DNA from: CAZXBB01 sp964638815
GTDB lineage: Bacteria; Planctomycetota; Phycisphaerae; Phycisphaerales; SM1A02
Reading direction: 5' to 3'
NCBI GenBank assembly: GCA_964638815.1
Contig: CAZXBB010000046.1
Coordinates: 1 to 25,836 of the forward strand
DNA length: 25,836 nucleotides
The notes beneath the pieces are model-generated. The model worked only from the letters and a program-made list of their open reading frames with translations. It made no database searches and had not been told where the DNA came from. Positions 1 to 7,709 of this stretch are shown here, piece by piece. The position numbers and the translations under genes are program-made. How positions within the stretch are numbered: position 1 is the stretch's first letter; the number at the start of each line of letters is the position of its first letter.

Positions 1-320
1 TCCTCGGCGATGTCGGGGTCGTGCTCGATGCAGGCGGTGACGCTGCGGGTGTACATGAACGTGTAGAGCCCGGAGAGCTGCTTGCAGAGTTCGGGGGCGT
101 GCTTCGGGTCGAGGGCGTTCAGGAGCTCCATCAGGATGTCCTGGCAACGCGTGAATCCTTCGAAGGCCTTCTCGTGGTTCTTCTCGAGGAGCCCCTGCTT
201 CGCCTGCTCGAGGAACTTGATCGCGCCGTCGAACAGCATGAGCCGGAGCTCCGCCGGCGAGGCGGTCATCACCTTCGTTCGCAGATACGGATTCGGACCC
301 GGAACGTTCGGCATGGGCAT
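1..320 (-). CDS. fliS: Flagellar export chaperone FliS (3' end cut by window edge)
   Basis: FliS binds the C-terminus of newly made flagellin in the cytoplasm, prevents early polymerisation and delivers it to the flagellar export gate. The reverse strand reads MPMPNVPGPNPYLRTKVMTA and continues with ASPAELRLMLFDGAIKFLEQ, the characteristic FliS start (N-P-Y, then TASPxELxxMLFDGAIKFL) followed by amphipathic helices. About 106 residues are visible of a family length near 130, so only the last part lies outside the window. Two start codons are possible (320 and 314), and neither has a clear Shine-Dalgarno sequence. It lies 112 bases downstream of fliD on the same strand, the usual fliD-fliS order, so it is probably cotranscribed. 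The family call is secure; the exact start is not. Confidence 0.92.
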   Translation of the reverse strand, partial: MPMPNVPGPNPYLRTKVMTASPAELRLMLFDGAIKFLEQAKQGLLEKNHEKAFEGFTRCQDILMELLNALDPKHAPELCKQLSGLYTFMYTRSVTACIEHDPDIAE

Positions 321-432
321 AGCTATCGGCACAGGCGAGCACCGACTTGGGGCAAAGCCGACCGCATAAGCGCCGGGGACGCTCGAATGTGCGCGAAGCA
401 GGCCGAAACCGCGCGGCGGAAACGCGTCGGGA

Positions 433-3400
433 TCACCGTCGCTGCGTCGATGCCGTCCCGAGCGCCCCCGCCAGGTTCACGCTCTGGGCCAGGCTGCCGA
501 GGGCGTTGCTCTGCCCCTGGAGCAGCGCGAGGGCCCGCTCCATCGCCACGAACTCCCGCGTGAGCTGGGCGCGGCGGGCCTCGAGACGCTGGTCGATCGT
601 CGAGATCCGGTTGTTGATCAATTCGATCTGCGAGTCGAACCCCCGGTCCGCCAGCGTCGTGACGCCGTTGATGGAGTTCGTCAGATCGTCCAGCAGGTTG
701 TCGAAGAGACTGCCGAAGCCGAGCGCGTCGAAGGAGAGGTCCGAGCTCTGGACCGTCACGCCCTCGACGATTTCCTCCTCGCTGCTCGTGCCGGTGTCCA
801 CTTCGTACGCGGCGAAGAGAGCTTCGACGCTCTCGGGATCGCTCTGGTACGCCGCGAGGAACGCGTCCTGGTCGAACGTCATCTCCCCTTCGCCGTTGAA
901 GCGGATCCCCACCTGCGAGAGGAACTGGAAAGAGCCGCCGACGTTGAACGCGCGTCCCGAGGCGACGCGGTACATCGCGTCGCGGATGCGGGCGGCAGTC
1001 GGGTTTCCGAGGAGCAGCCCGCGCTCCTCGGTCTCCGTGTCGAAGAAGTCGTACTCCTTGATCCGCCCGACGACGTCGTTGAAGGACGTGACGAACTGGT
1101 TGACGGCGCCCGTGATCGCCGATTCGTCGCGGGTGATCGTCAGCGTGACCGGGTCGTCGCTCGTGTCGTGGAGGTCGATGGTGACACCCTCGATCACGCC
1201 GTCGAGCGTGTTCGTACTGCTCGTAAGCAGGAACCCGTCCTCCGGCGTGTCGGCGCCGAAGAAGACCTTTGCGTCCCTCCCCGCGGCGAGCACGCTCAGG
1301 CCGATGTCGGCCCCGCCCGCGTCGATGACGAGATCGCCGGCGGTGCCCGTGATGCCCGACGTGAGGCTCAGCCGGAAGGGCGCCGAGCCGGAGCCCGTAT
1401 TGATGATGCTGGCCGAGACCGGCGCGCCGGAGTCAGCGATCTTCGCGAGGACCGCGTCAAGCGAGTCGCTCGTGTCGAGGTCGACGACCTGCTCGTACGA
1501 CCCGTCAACGAAGCCCGCGTCCACGGTCGCCGCCTCGCCCACGATGTTGAGGTCGCGCGCGGTCGCGCCGCTGCCGCCCTCGACCTTGAGCTTCACGATG
1601 CGCGACGCGAGCGGGTCTCTGTCCTCGATGATGATGCCGTCGCCGTTGTCATTGATCCGCGCGTTGATCTCGAGCCCCTGGCCGTTGATCGCGACGAGGA
1701 GGTCCTGCACCGTCTTCATGCCGCTCGTGACGGAGACGGTCGCGGAATCGCCCAGGCCGTCGGTGATGCGGAAGCTGCCCGTGGCGATCCCCCGCCCGTA
1801 GTTCAGGTCGCTCAGCTTCGTCGCGCGCGAGACGTACTGGAGCTGGACGTTCTGGCCGACGACCGTGTCCGCCGCGACGTCCGCCTCGATGCCGAGGAGC
1901 CGGGCGGTGTCGTCCACGGAGCTGACGATGAGGTTGGCGGCCGTGCTCCCGGACGTGTCGGTGATCCTGAGGCCGTTACCCGTGTCGTTCAGGCTCGCGG
2001 TGATCTGGACGCCGTTGATCTGCGCTTCGGTGTTGATCGCGTCGATGAGCTCCGAGACCGTCTCGTACGTATCGACGTTGTCGAAATCGAAGCTGGCGAG
2101 ACCGGTGCGATCGGCGAAGGTGACCGTCGTCGCCCCCGCGAGCCCCTGACCGCCGTTCAGGCTGCTGGTGAGCACCGTTCCCAGGCTGCCGAAGATCCGC
2201 GCGCCCGTGTAGAGCGCCCCGCCGGACGCGGTCTCGATGCCGAGATCGGAGGCGGCAGTCGGGTTCGTGAGCGTGGACGCGACGACGAGGGGTCCCGCCC
2301 CGATCGTCAGATCCTGGAGCTGGAGACGCTGGCCGTCCGGGGCGATCGACGCGACGATCTTCGCGCCGAGGGGGTTCTGATCGTCGTTGTTGATCCGGTC
2401 GATGACCTCCTGGATCGTCGAGACCGCCGGCTGGTCGATCGTGCTCGGGATGACCGTGCCGACGTATTCGTTCGCGGCGACGCCCGTCTCGTTCAGGATC
2501 CCGAGGTCCTCCGCGACCTGGCTGCCGTTGTCGTCGGTGCCCTCGATCCGGAGGTTCTGGCCACCCGTTCCGACCGTGTCCACGACCTTGAACCTGTCAC
2601 CGCCCTCGACGACAAGGTTGATCCGGCCGCCCGTCTCGTTGGCGATGCGTGTCCGGAGCTGCCCGACCGTCGTCGCGCCGCTCAGGTCCACGTCGTGGGC
2701 GTTCCCGTCCCGGTCGACGAAGCGTATGTCGAACGTGTCGTTGTCGTCGTCGATGCCGACCCCCGCGCCGTCGTTGAGCTCGCTCAGCAGCGTGGTGTCG
2801 TCGATGTCCTCGTCGATCCGGCCGAGGTCGATCTCGATCGTCGAGCCGTCGTGCGTCGTGATCACGAAATCGATGAGCCCGTTGTCGCGGGTGAGGACGC
2901 CGTTGCCGTCGTTGAGGGTGCTCAGCGCGGTATCCGGGCCGAGGTAGAAGACGCTGGTACCCGTGAGGACCTGGCCGACGCTGGTGCCCACGATGCCGAG
3001 GTCGGTCGCCGTGGTGTCACCGACGCGGTTCGAGATCGTGATGTCATTCCCGGTGTTCGACGTGATCACCAGCCGGTCGTCCGCGACGGTCGCCGTGACG
3101 TCGAGCTCGCCGTTGCCGTTGATGCGCTCGAGCACCTCGTTGATCGTCGTGACGTCGGTGAGATCGACGGTCACCGAGTCGGTGCCGTCATCGATGATGA
3201 TGCGACCGCGGTCAACGCCGGCGCCGCCGTTGAGGTCCTCGAGCGCGCGGTCGCGGGCGAGGCGCCCGTTGCCGAACTCGAACGAGAGCTGGTCGAGCCC
3301 GAGCGGGCTCGCGTTGCGCGTGGCGTAGCCGCGCGTGATCTGCTGGCTGGTCGTGACGAGCTGCTTGACGATGAACTTGTACGAGCCGGGGCTCGCGTCG

Positions 3401-3669
3401 GTGGTCGCGTTCGCCGTGATCGAGTCCTCGTCGCTGCTCGCCGCGGCCGTGGTGCGGAAGATGTCTTTCGTCCGGAAGCCGCCGGCAGCGCTCTTGAATG
3501 CGAGGAGTCGCGCGTTGACGTCCAGCAGCGCGGTCTGCTGCGACCGGAGCACGCCGAGCCGCTCCTGGAGACGGAACTTCCCCGCCGACTCGAGCGTGAT
3601 CAGGCTGTCGATGAGCCCGGCGATGTCGATGCCGCTGATGAGCCCGATGCCGGTCGTGATGGAACCCAT
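433..3669 (-). CDS. fliD: Flagellar filament cap protein FliD, giant repeat-expanded form
   Basis: FliD (HAP2) forms the cap at the tip of the flagellar filament and helps exported flagellin fold into place. The N-terminus (MGSITTGIGLISGIDIAGLI, then a coiled-coil-prone stretch to about residue 60) and the C-terminal region (about 820-1060, with a coiled coil near 1013-1050 containing the Q-I-x-x-I-N-N-R-I pattern) match FliD. The 1078-residue length is about twice that of typical FliD (450-660). The extra length is a central region (about 140-795) of roughly seven diverged copies of one module. Each starts around L-N-x-G-x-G-V, runs through TVxxV/LxxIN and ends near DLGI. The same module resembles the flagellin hook IN motif. 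The start at 3669 gives the canonical N-terminus. Upstream lies a 67-codon gene 18 bases away; downstream is fliS. Confidence 0.94.
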   Translation of the reverse strand: MGSITTGIGLISGIDIAGLIDSLITLESAGKFRLQERLGVLRSQQTALLDVNARLLAFKSAAGGFRTKDIFRTTAAASSDEDSITANATTDASPGSYKFIVKQLVTTSQQITRGYATRNASPLGLDQLSFEFGNGRLARDRALEDLNGGAGVDRGRIIIDDGTDSVTVDLTDVTTINEVLERINGNGELDVTATVADDRLVITSNTGNDITISNRVGDTTATDLGIVGTSVGQVLTGTSVFYLGPDTALSTLNDGNGVLTRDNGLIDFVITTHDGSTIEIDLGRIDEDIDDTTLLSELNDGAGVGIDDDNDTFDIRFVDRDGNAHDVDLSGATTVGQLRTRIANETGGRINLVVEGGDRFKVVDTVGTGGQNLRIEGTDDNGSQVAEDLGILNETGVAANEYVGTVIPSTIDQPAVSTIQEVIDRINNDDQNPLGAKIVASIAPDGQRLQLQDLTIGAGPLVVASTLTNPTAASDLGIETASGGALYTGARIFGSLGTVLTSSLNGGQGLAGATTVTFADRTGLASFDFDNVDTYETVSELIDAINTEAQINGVQITASLNDTGNGLRITDTSGSTAANLIVSSVDDTARLLGIEADVAADTVVGQNVQLQYVSRATKLSDLNYGRGIATGSFRITDGLGDSATVSVTSGMKTVQDLLVAINGQGLEINARINDNGDGIIIEDRDPLASRIVKLKVEGGSGATARDLNIVGEAATVDAGFVDGSYEQVVDLDTSDSLDAVLAKIADSGAPVSASIINTGSGSAPFRLSLTSGITGTAGDLVIDAGGADIGLSVLAAGRDAKVFFGADTPEDGFLLTSSTNTLDGVIEGVTIDLHDTSDDPVTLTITRDESAITGAVNQFVTSFNDVVGRIKEYDFFDTETEERGLLLGNPTAARIRDAMYRVASGRAFNVGGSFQFLSQVGIRFNGEGEMTFDQDAFLAAYQSDPESVEALFAAYEVDTGTSSEEEIVEGVTVQSSDLSFDALGFGSLFDNLLDDLTNSINGVTTLADRGFDSQIELINNRISTIDQRLEARRAQLTREFVAMERALALLQGQSNALGSLAQSVNLAGALGTASTQRR

Positions 3670-3687
3670 GTGCCCGCTCCTCGTCGA

Positions 3688-3891
3688 TCAGGCCGCGTGA
3701 CGCCGCCGAACGGCGTCCGCCGCCTCCGCGGTCCGTCCCGGAAGGCGCCGGCGGCCCTCCCGCAGGCCCAGCACGTCCCGGCTCCAGTTCGCCAGGTGAC
3801 GCCGGAACAGCAGGCTGGCCGATTCCACGGCCGCCCGGGCCTGCTCGGGACGCGGTACGGCGAGCGTCGTGATCCGATCGAGACCATCCAC
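3688..3891 (-). CDS. Small unknown protein upstream of fliD
   Basis: A 67-codon frame starts at GTG 3891, preceded by GAGGAG nine bases upstream, and ends 18 bases before fliD. Codon third positions are almost all G or C, as in neighbouring genes, which supports real coding. The protein reads VDGLDRITTLAVPRPEQARA and continues with two probable helices and an arginine-rich tail (RRRLPGRTAEAADAVRRRHA). It has no signal peptide or membrane span. I do not recognise a family. Position alone suggests a flagellar accessory factor, for example a small chaperone or regulator, but this is inference. The frame stays open upstream to about 3981, but that part looks non-coding. An overlapping ATG in another frame at 3887 gives an arginine/serine-rich shadow product. 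Confidence 0.5.
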   Translation of the reverse strand: MDGLDRITTLAVPRPEQARAAVESASLLFRRHLANWSRDVLGLREGRRRLPGRTAEAADAVRRRHAA

Positions 3892-4006
3892 CGTTTCTGA
3901 CTCCTCGGGTGGTGCAAAGCGCGAGCCACCGTGCCCCCGCCCCCGTGACGGCCGCTCATTCGTGGCGCAGGACGCACGCACCGCCCCGGACCGCCCCGAC
4001 CGATCG

Positions 4007-4034
4007 GTATCGGCCCGGGCGCAGGGCGTCTTGA
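4007..4034 (-). promoter_or_regulatory. Possible sigma-28 (FliA) flagellar promoter
   Basis: On the minus strand, TCAAGACG is followed after 12 bases by GCCGATAC. The enterobacterial sigma-28 consensus is TAAAGTTT, 11 bases, GCCGATAA, so the -10 element matches 7 of 8 positions while the -35 is weaker and the spacer is one base longer. It lies about 115 bases upstream of the small gene that precedes fliD, so it could drive that gene, fliD and fliS. FliD and FliS are late (class III) genes under sigma-28 in many bacteria, which fits. No experimental support is visible. Confidence 0.35.
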
Positions 4035-4159
4035 GCGTCGTTCCTGCGCGTCGGGCGCACGAATGGCTGAGGTCTTTCCGGCCGGCGTCCGGCGTGGACG
4101 CGCCTCCGCTCTCGCAGCTGCGGGCAGCCTGGGCAACTCCGGTAGTCAGGTGAGCCGGA

Positions 4160-4669
4160 TCAGCGTGTGCGGGCGGTGTACTTCCCGCGGGAGACGCGTT
4201 TGAACAGCTTCTTGTTGTTGATGAGCGTCTGGTTCACGATCGTGCGGAAGTTCTGGCTCGACGTCCGGTAGCCCGCGCGCTGGACCTCCTCCGACATCTC
4301 CGTGACCGAGAGCGTGCGATCGTCCAGCAGCTTCGCGAGCGCCTGCACGAGGTTCGTCGAGTTCTGCGGACGCCTCCGCACGGAGCCGCTGCGTGTGCGC
4401 CCGCCGTTGCGACGCGATCCGGTCGTCGAGTCGAAGCTCGCGATCTCGAGGTCGAGCCTGTTGATCTCGTCCATCAGCGACTCGCGATGCGCCTGCAACG
4501 TGTCGAGACGGCGTTTGAGTTCCGCCTGGAGCGCGCTCGCGCTCAACGATGCGAGCTTACGATCGGCGTCATGCATTGCATCGGTCGGTGCCTTGCCTGG
4601 TGTGCGTCGTCGGGAGCGCAGCTCGACTCCGGCTTTCTTACGGACCTTCTTTTTCTGACCGGTGGCCAT
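4160..4669 (-). CDS. Basic coiled-coil protein with C-terminal winged-helix (HARE-HTH-like) DNA-binding domain
   Basis: The 169-residue protein starts at ATG 4669, preceded by GAAGGA at good spacing. The frame is open further upstream, but that extension lacks coding character. Residues 1-30 are lysine/arginine-rich (MATGQKKKVRKKAG). Residues 40-80 form a probable coiled coil (LQAELKRRLDTLQAHRESLM, then DEINRLDLEI). A basic linker with GGRTRSGSVRRRP follows. The last 65 residues read as a winged helix (LTVxEMSEEVQRAGYRT-like helix pair, then NFRTIVNQTLINNKKLFKRV and RGKYTA). The pattern V-x-x-AGY-x-S-x-x-x-NF-x-x-x-VN-x-x-L and the final RGKY resemble HARE-HTH-type domains. I infer a nucleoid-associated or regulatory DNA-binding protein, dimeric through the coiled coil. 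No target is apparent. Confidence 0.78.
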   Translation of the reverse strand: MATGQKKKVRKKAGVELRSRRRTPGKAPTDAMHDADRKLASLSASALQAELKRRLDTLQAHRESLMDEINRLDLEIASFDSTTGSRRNGGRTRSGSVRRRPQNSTNLVQALAKLLDDRTLSVTEMSEEVQRAGYRTSSQNFRTIVNQTLINNKKLFKRVSRGKYTARTR

Positions 4670-5203
4670 GGCGTCATCCTTCGGTGAGACCTCGTCGTGG
4701 AGGCGGCGTCTTTGCTGCAAACAAGAGCGTGGAACTCCGACCGTAGGATTCTCCCTTCCGACGTTCGCGACCCTTACCGTTCTCTTGCGAGCGGCTTTCG
4801 TCGGGCACTTCGTATGGCGTTCGAGCGTTGCGTCGGCGCGAAGCCCGGCGTCGTCACCGACGTAAACACCCCACTGCGACACGCCGCGATGTTAATAGAG
4901 GGGGGAGCCCTCTGCCAGCTTTGCGTACAAAGTGAGGGTCCCCGGTGGACGGCTCGTGCGCCCGGCGTTTCAGTGGACTCACGGCTCCGGTTGCCGGGGC
5001 GACCGGCGCATGGGCGCGCGAAGGACGCTTCACGGATCGCGCGAGGTTTGCGAGAGGATTGCGAGTGGACTGCGAGAGGACGAGAGGACTGCGCAAGTCC
5101 GCCGGGGCCGGCGCGCGGTGTATGTCCCACCGCTGCAACAGGTAGCGCCTGCCACGACGGCGAGAGAGAGCACGCCGATCAAAACCGGAGACAGAAGTCC
5201 GCT
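4670..5203. other. Intergenic region between parB and the winged-helix gene
   Basis: About 530 bases with no convincing gene; open frames here lack family features. It contains a short inverted repeat, AGAGGG / CCCTCT at 4897-4902 and 4908-4913, and an 11-bp degenerate tandem repeat at 5048-5093. The promoter of the winged-helix gene must lie here, but no clear -35/-10 pair was found. Confidence 0.5.
5048..5093. repeat. Short 11-bp tandem repeat
   Basis: Three consecutive 11-base units (TTGCGAGAGGA, TTGCGAGTGGA, CTGCGAGAGGA) are followed by a truncated unit CGAGAGGA and then CTGCG. The array lies in the non-coding stretch downstream of parB. It may be simple slippage; no function is evident. 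Confidence 0.6.
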
Positions 5204-6154
5204 TTAGTCTGAGTCGACCGGAAACCCGAACCGCTCCATCAGGCCCTCGAACTGCGCGCCGTCGTAGAAGCTCACGACGAGGGAGCCGGAGCCTTTCTTC
5301 TTGCCTGGTCTGATGCCAACCTTCGTCCCGAGGTGTTCGGAGAGGCGACGCTCGATATCGGCGAGGTGCGCGCGGCGTGTGTTGATCGACCTCGTTGGGC
5401 CGTCGCTCCCGCCGTCCTCCCGCTTGCTCAGCCGGTTGACCTCGCGTTCCGTCGCCCGAACGGACCACCCTTCCCGCGCCGCCTTCAACGCCACCCGGCG
5501 CCGGAGATCGGGGTCGCGAAGTGACAGCAGCGTCCGGGCATGGCCGAGACTGAGGAGCCCGAGCCGGACCACGTCCTGGATCTGGTCGTCGAGATCGAGA
5601 AGGCGAAGGTGATTCGTCACGCTCGAGCGGTCGAGTCCCACGACCTGGCCGACTTCCTGGTGGGTCATCCCGAATTCGTCGCTGAGACGGCGAAATGCAT
5701 CGGCCCGCTCGATCGGATTGAGATCCTCACGCTGGAGGTTCTCGATCAGTGACCATTCAGCCACCTGCCGATCGTCGGCCTGACGGACGATCGCCGGCAT
5801 CGCCTCCAGGCCCGCTCTCTGGGCGGCCCGCCAGCGTCGCTCGCCCGCCACGAGCTCGTAGCCGCCCGCGGCCCGTGGCCGGACGATGACGGGCTGCATG
5901 ATGCCCGCCGACCGGATCGAGTCCGCAAGGGCCTCGAGGGCCTGCTCGTCGAAGTCTTTTCGTGGCTGGACCGGATTCGCGTGGATGTCGTGGATCGGTA
6001 TTTGGCCGGGCCCGGAGGGGGCGTCGGGGGGAGCGGAGGGCGAGTGCGGCTCTGGCGGGGGGGCAACCTCGACGGGCCGCGCTGACATCAGGCTGCCCAG
6101 CCCCTTTCCGAGCCGGCGACGTGACGGCGTCGCTGCGTCCTTGCGAGTCGGCAT
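5204..6154 (-). CDS. parB: Chromosome-partitioning protein ParB
   Basis: ParB is a CTP-dependent DNA clamp that loads at parS sites near the origin and, with ParA and SMC, segregates the chromosome. The 316-residue protein has SRRRLGKGLGSLM at the N-terminus (the lysine/arginine-rich ParA-interaction region typical of chromosomal ParB). A ParB/Srx domain with GERRWRA at 104-110 follows, the C-motif of the CTP pocket. Then come ENLQREDLNPIE at 138-149, a helix-turn-helix around 164-186, and a C-terminal dimerisation domain from about 260. The start at 6154 is supported by AAAGGAG eight bases upstream; an earlier in-frame ATG at 6205 is less likely. No parA lies in this window: the next upstream gene is a LAGLIDADG protein, so the usual parAB operon is broken or parA is elsewhere. 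Length and motifs are complete. Confidence 0.95.
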   Translation of the reverse strand: MPTRKDAATPSRRRLGKGLGSLMSARPVEVAPPPEPHSPSAPPDAPSGPGQIPIHDIHANPVQPRKDFDEQALEALADSIRSAGIMQPVIVRPRAAGGYELVAGERRWRAAQRAGLEAMPAIVRQADDRQVAEWSLIENLQREDLNPIERADAFRRLSDEFGMTHQEVGQVVGLDRSSVTNHLRLLDLDDQIQDVVRLGLLSLGHARTLLSLRDPDLRRRVALKAAREGWSVRATEREVNRLSKREDGGSDGPTRSINTRRAHLADIERRLSEHLGTKVGIRPGKKKGSGSLVVSFYDGAQFEGLMERFGFPVDSD

Positions 6155-6197
6155 GTGCGGGTCTCCTTTGGTTCCACTGTCCATCGGCGAGGAACCA

Positions 6198-6213
6198 TGT
6201 TCCACGGTAAACG
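6198..6213. promoter_or_regulatory. Degenerate parS-like half-palindrome upstream of parB
   Basis: TGTTCCACGGTAAACG matches the canonical parS pattern TGTTnCACGTGAAACA in its whole left half (TGTTCCACG) but only partly in the right half. That is 12 of 16 positions against TGTTTCACGTGAAACA. It lies 44 bases upstream of the chosen parB start, a common position for parS or for ParB autoregulation. It could be a weak or decayed site, or chance. Confidence 0.35.
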
Positions 6214-6253
6214 TCGTTTCTCGCCGCCTCCGCCGGCCACCGCAAGGCAGCCT

Positions 6254-6598
6254 TTACAGCTCCCCCATCGCATCGAGCATGCGCGCGATCTGATTCTGCC
6301 GCCGCCGGCTCATGTGCGGCTTCAGCGCCCGGGCGACCCGCGCGACATCGGCCTGGCGGTTGATCTGGTACGTCCATGACAATCGCCGTTCAGCGGTCGG
6401 AGCGCGGTGGTCGTAAGGCCCGTTCACGTGGCCCGTGCCGAGCGTCTCGCGCAGCCGGTCGAGGACTTCAGGGTCCACTCCCTGACATTGAATGCGGCCC
6501 TTCCGAAGGCCGGAGGGCGGTGTCGTGATGCAGAACGCGCCCTCGCCCTCGAGCAATCCCGCCGCCCAGAGCAGATCCGCCCGCGTCGTCATGATCAT
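6254..6598 (-). CDS. Free-standing small LAGLIDADG-type protein (homing-endonuclease family)
   Basis: The 114-residue protein (start chosen at ATG 6598; another ATG at 6592, and an upstream TTG at 6631) has one LAGLIDADG-like motif, AAGLLEGEGAF, at 12-22. An RIQCQGVDPEVLDRLRETLG segment and WTYQINRQADVARVARALKP then follow, and the protein ends in a basic helix (SRRRQNQIARMLDAM). This layout matches single-motif LAGLIDADG proteins common in phage and actinobacterial or planctomycete genomes, which would act as homodimers. The acidic metal-binding residue is present as E in LEGEG. No intron or intein surrounds it. It lies directly upstream of parB on the same strand (99 bases), so the two may be cotranscribed. 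Whether it cuts DNA or has been recruited as a DNA-binding protein cannot be told from sequence. Confidence 0.75.
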   Translation of the reverse strand: MIMTTRADLLWAAGLLEGEGAFCITTPPSGLRKGRIQCQGVDPEVLDRLRETLGTGHVNGPYDHRAPTAERRLSWTYQINRQADVARVARALKPHMSRRRQNQIARMLDAMGEL

Positions 6599-6759
6599 CG
6601 ATGTTCTATCGCGTACATCGTGATTCGGCAAGCTCAGCGGCGGGGGCGGAGGGGGGGCGAGGTGGGGAGGGGAGAAACGTGGTCCGATAACACATTACGT
6701 TGAGTCGGGACCCGGATCGGCCGATAGCTCCTGCGGTCAGACGGACCGCGGCGAGCCTC

Positions 6760-7581
6760 ATGAGCGAACGTCCCGACAGCTCGATCGAGCAGGTCACGGC
6801 GCTTCTCCACGAGATGGAGCGCGACCTGGCCTCGTTGCAGACCGAGGTCGATCACGGGCAACGCCTCTCGCTCGTCGGGACCCTGGCCGCGGGCGTCGCC
6901 CACGAAGTGAACAACCTCCTGACGCCCGCGCGGGGTTACGCCCAGATGCTCTGCGACGACGACCTCGATGCGGCACTGCGCAGGAAGGCCGCGGGCCGCG
7001 TGACCGACGCCATCGACGCGGCAGCGCGGATCCTCGAGGCCGTCCTCGAGTTCTCGGCTTCCGGTGCGATCGACGAAACGGCCGACGTCGGCGAGACGTT
7101 GCAGGACGCGATCGACTGCCTGGGCGGGGATCTCTCGCGGCAGGGGATTCGGATGATCCGATCGGTGCCTCCGGGGACGCGAGTCGCCATGACGCCGATC
7201 GAGCTCCAGCAGGTGCTGCTGAACCTGCTGCTCAACGCGCGGACGGCGCTCGCGACGCGGGGCGGTTCGCTGGTGGTCTCGGCTGCCGAGCGCGGCGACG
7301 GGTCCACGCTGATCACCGTCACGGACGACGGGCCCGGCATCCCGGTCGCGATCGCCGACGCGATCTTCGAGCCCTTCGTGTCGGGCGCCGGCCGAGCGGG
7401 CGACAGCAGCGGGCGATCCGCCGGTCGGCGGGGGGGCTACGGCCTGGGTCTTGCCGTGTGCCGCCGCCTCATCGAGAACGCGAACGGCTCGATCGCCGTG
7501 ACCTCGCGTCCCGGCGAGGGCGCAAGCTTTACCGTCATCGTTCCGACGGCGAAGCGGGTCCCGTGCGCGAAGGCCGGATGA
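6760..7581 (+). CDS. Soluble orphan sensor histidine kinase (NtrB-like core)
   Basis: The 273-residue protein has the transmitter core of a two-component kinase. The H box is GVAHEVNNLLTP with the phospho-acceptor histidine at about 48. The N box is LLNLLLNARTAL around 153-164, G1 is DDGPGIP near 189-195 and G2 is GGYGLGL near 225-231. A short coiled coil (EQVTALLHEMERDLASLQTE) precedes the H box. There is no membrane span, PAS or GAF domain, so it is cytoplasmic and its sensor input is unknown, perhaps by partner binding. An upstream TTG at 6700 would add 20 poorly conserved residues; ATG 6760 was chosen. No response regulator is adjacent. The gene is divergent from the LAGLIDADG gene, and a G-rich stretch (6640-6675) lies between them. 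Confidence 0.88.
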   Translation: MSERPDSSIEQVTALLHEMERDLASLQTEVDHGQRLSLVGTLAAGVAHEVNNLLTPARGYAQMLCDDDLDAALRRKAAGRVTDAIDAAARILEAVLEFSASGAIDETADVGETLQDAIDCLGGDLSRQGIRMIRSVPPGTRVAMTPIELQQVLLNLLLNARTALATRGGSLVVSAAERGDGSTLITVTDDGPGIPVAIADAIFEPFVSGAGRAGDSSGRSAGRRGGYGLGLAVCRRLIENANGSIAVTSRPGEGASFTVIVPTAKRVPCAKAG

Positions 7582-7709
7582 TCGCTGCAGATACCCACCC
7601 GCAAGGCCGCTCAATGCCGGATGCGCGGACGATCTGAGCGAACCGGCGGCCTGCTTTCGCGATCATGCAATCCGGCGACGGTCCGCACGGGCACGAGGCA
7701 GTCCGTACA

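Noticed and set aside
323..330. Sigma-28-like GCCGATAG right before fliS
   Set aside because: It lies only two bases from the start codon, leaving no room for a transcript start, and no -35 lies at the right distance.
1168..3900. Very long plus-strand open frame opposite fliD
   Set aside because: It is antisense to the well-supported fliD, with Arg/Asp/Val-rich composition typical of a shadow of a high-GC gene and no domain.
4897..4913. AGAGGG/CCCTCT inverted repeat as a terminator
   Set aside because: A six-base stem with no T tract, in a place where no gene clearly ends.
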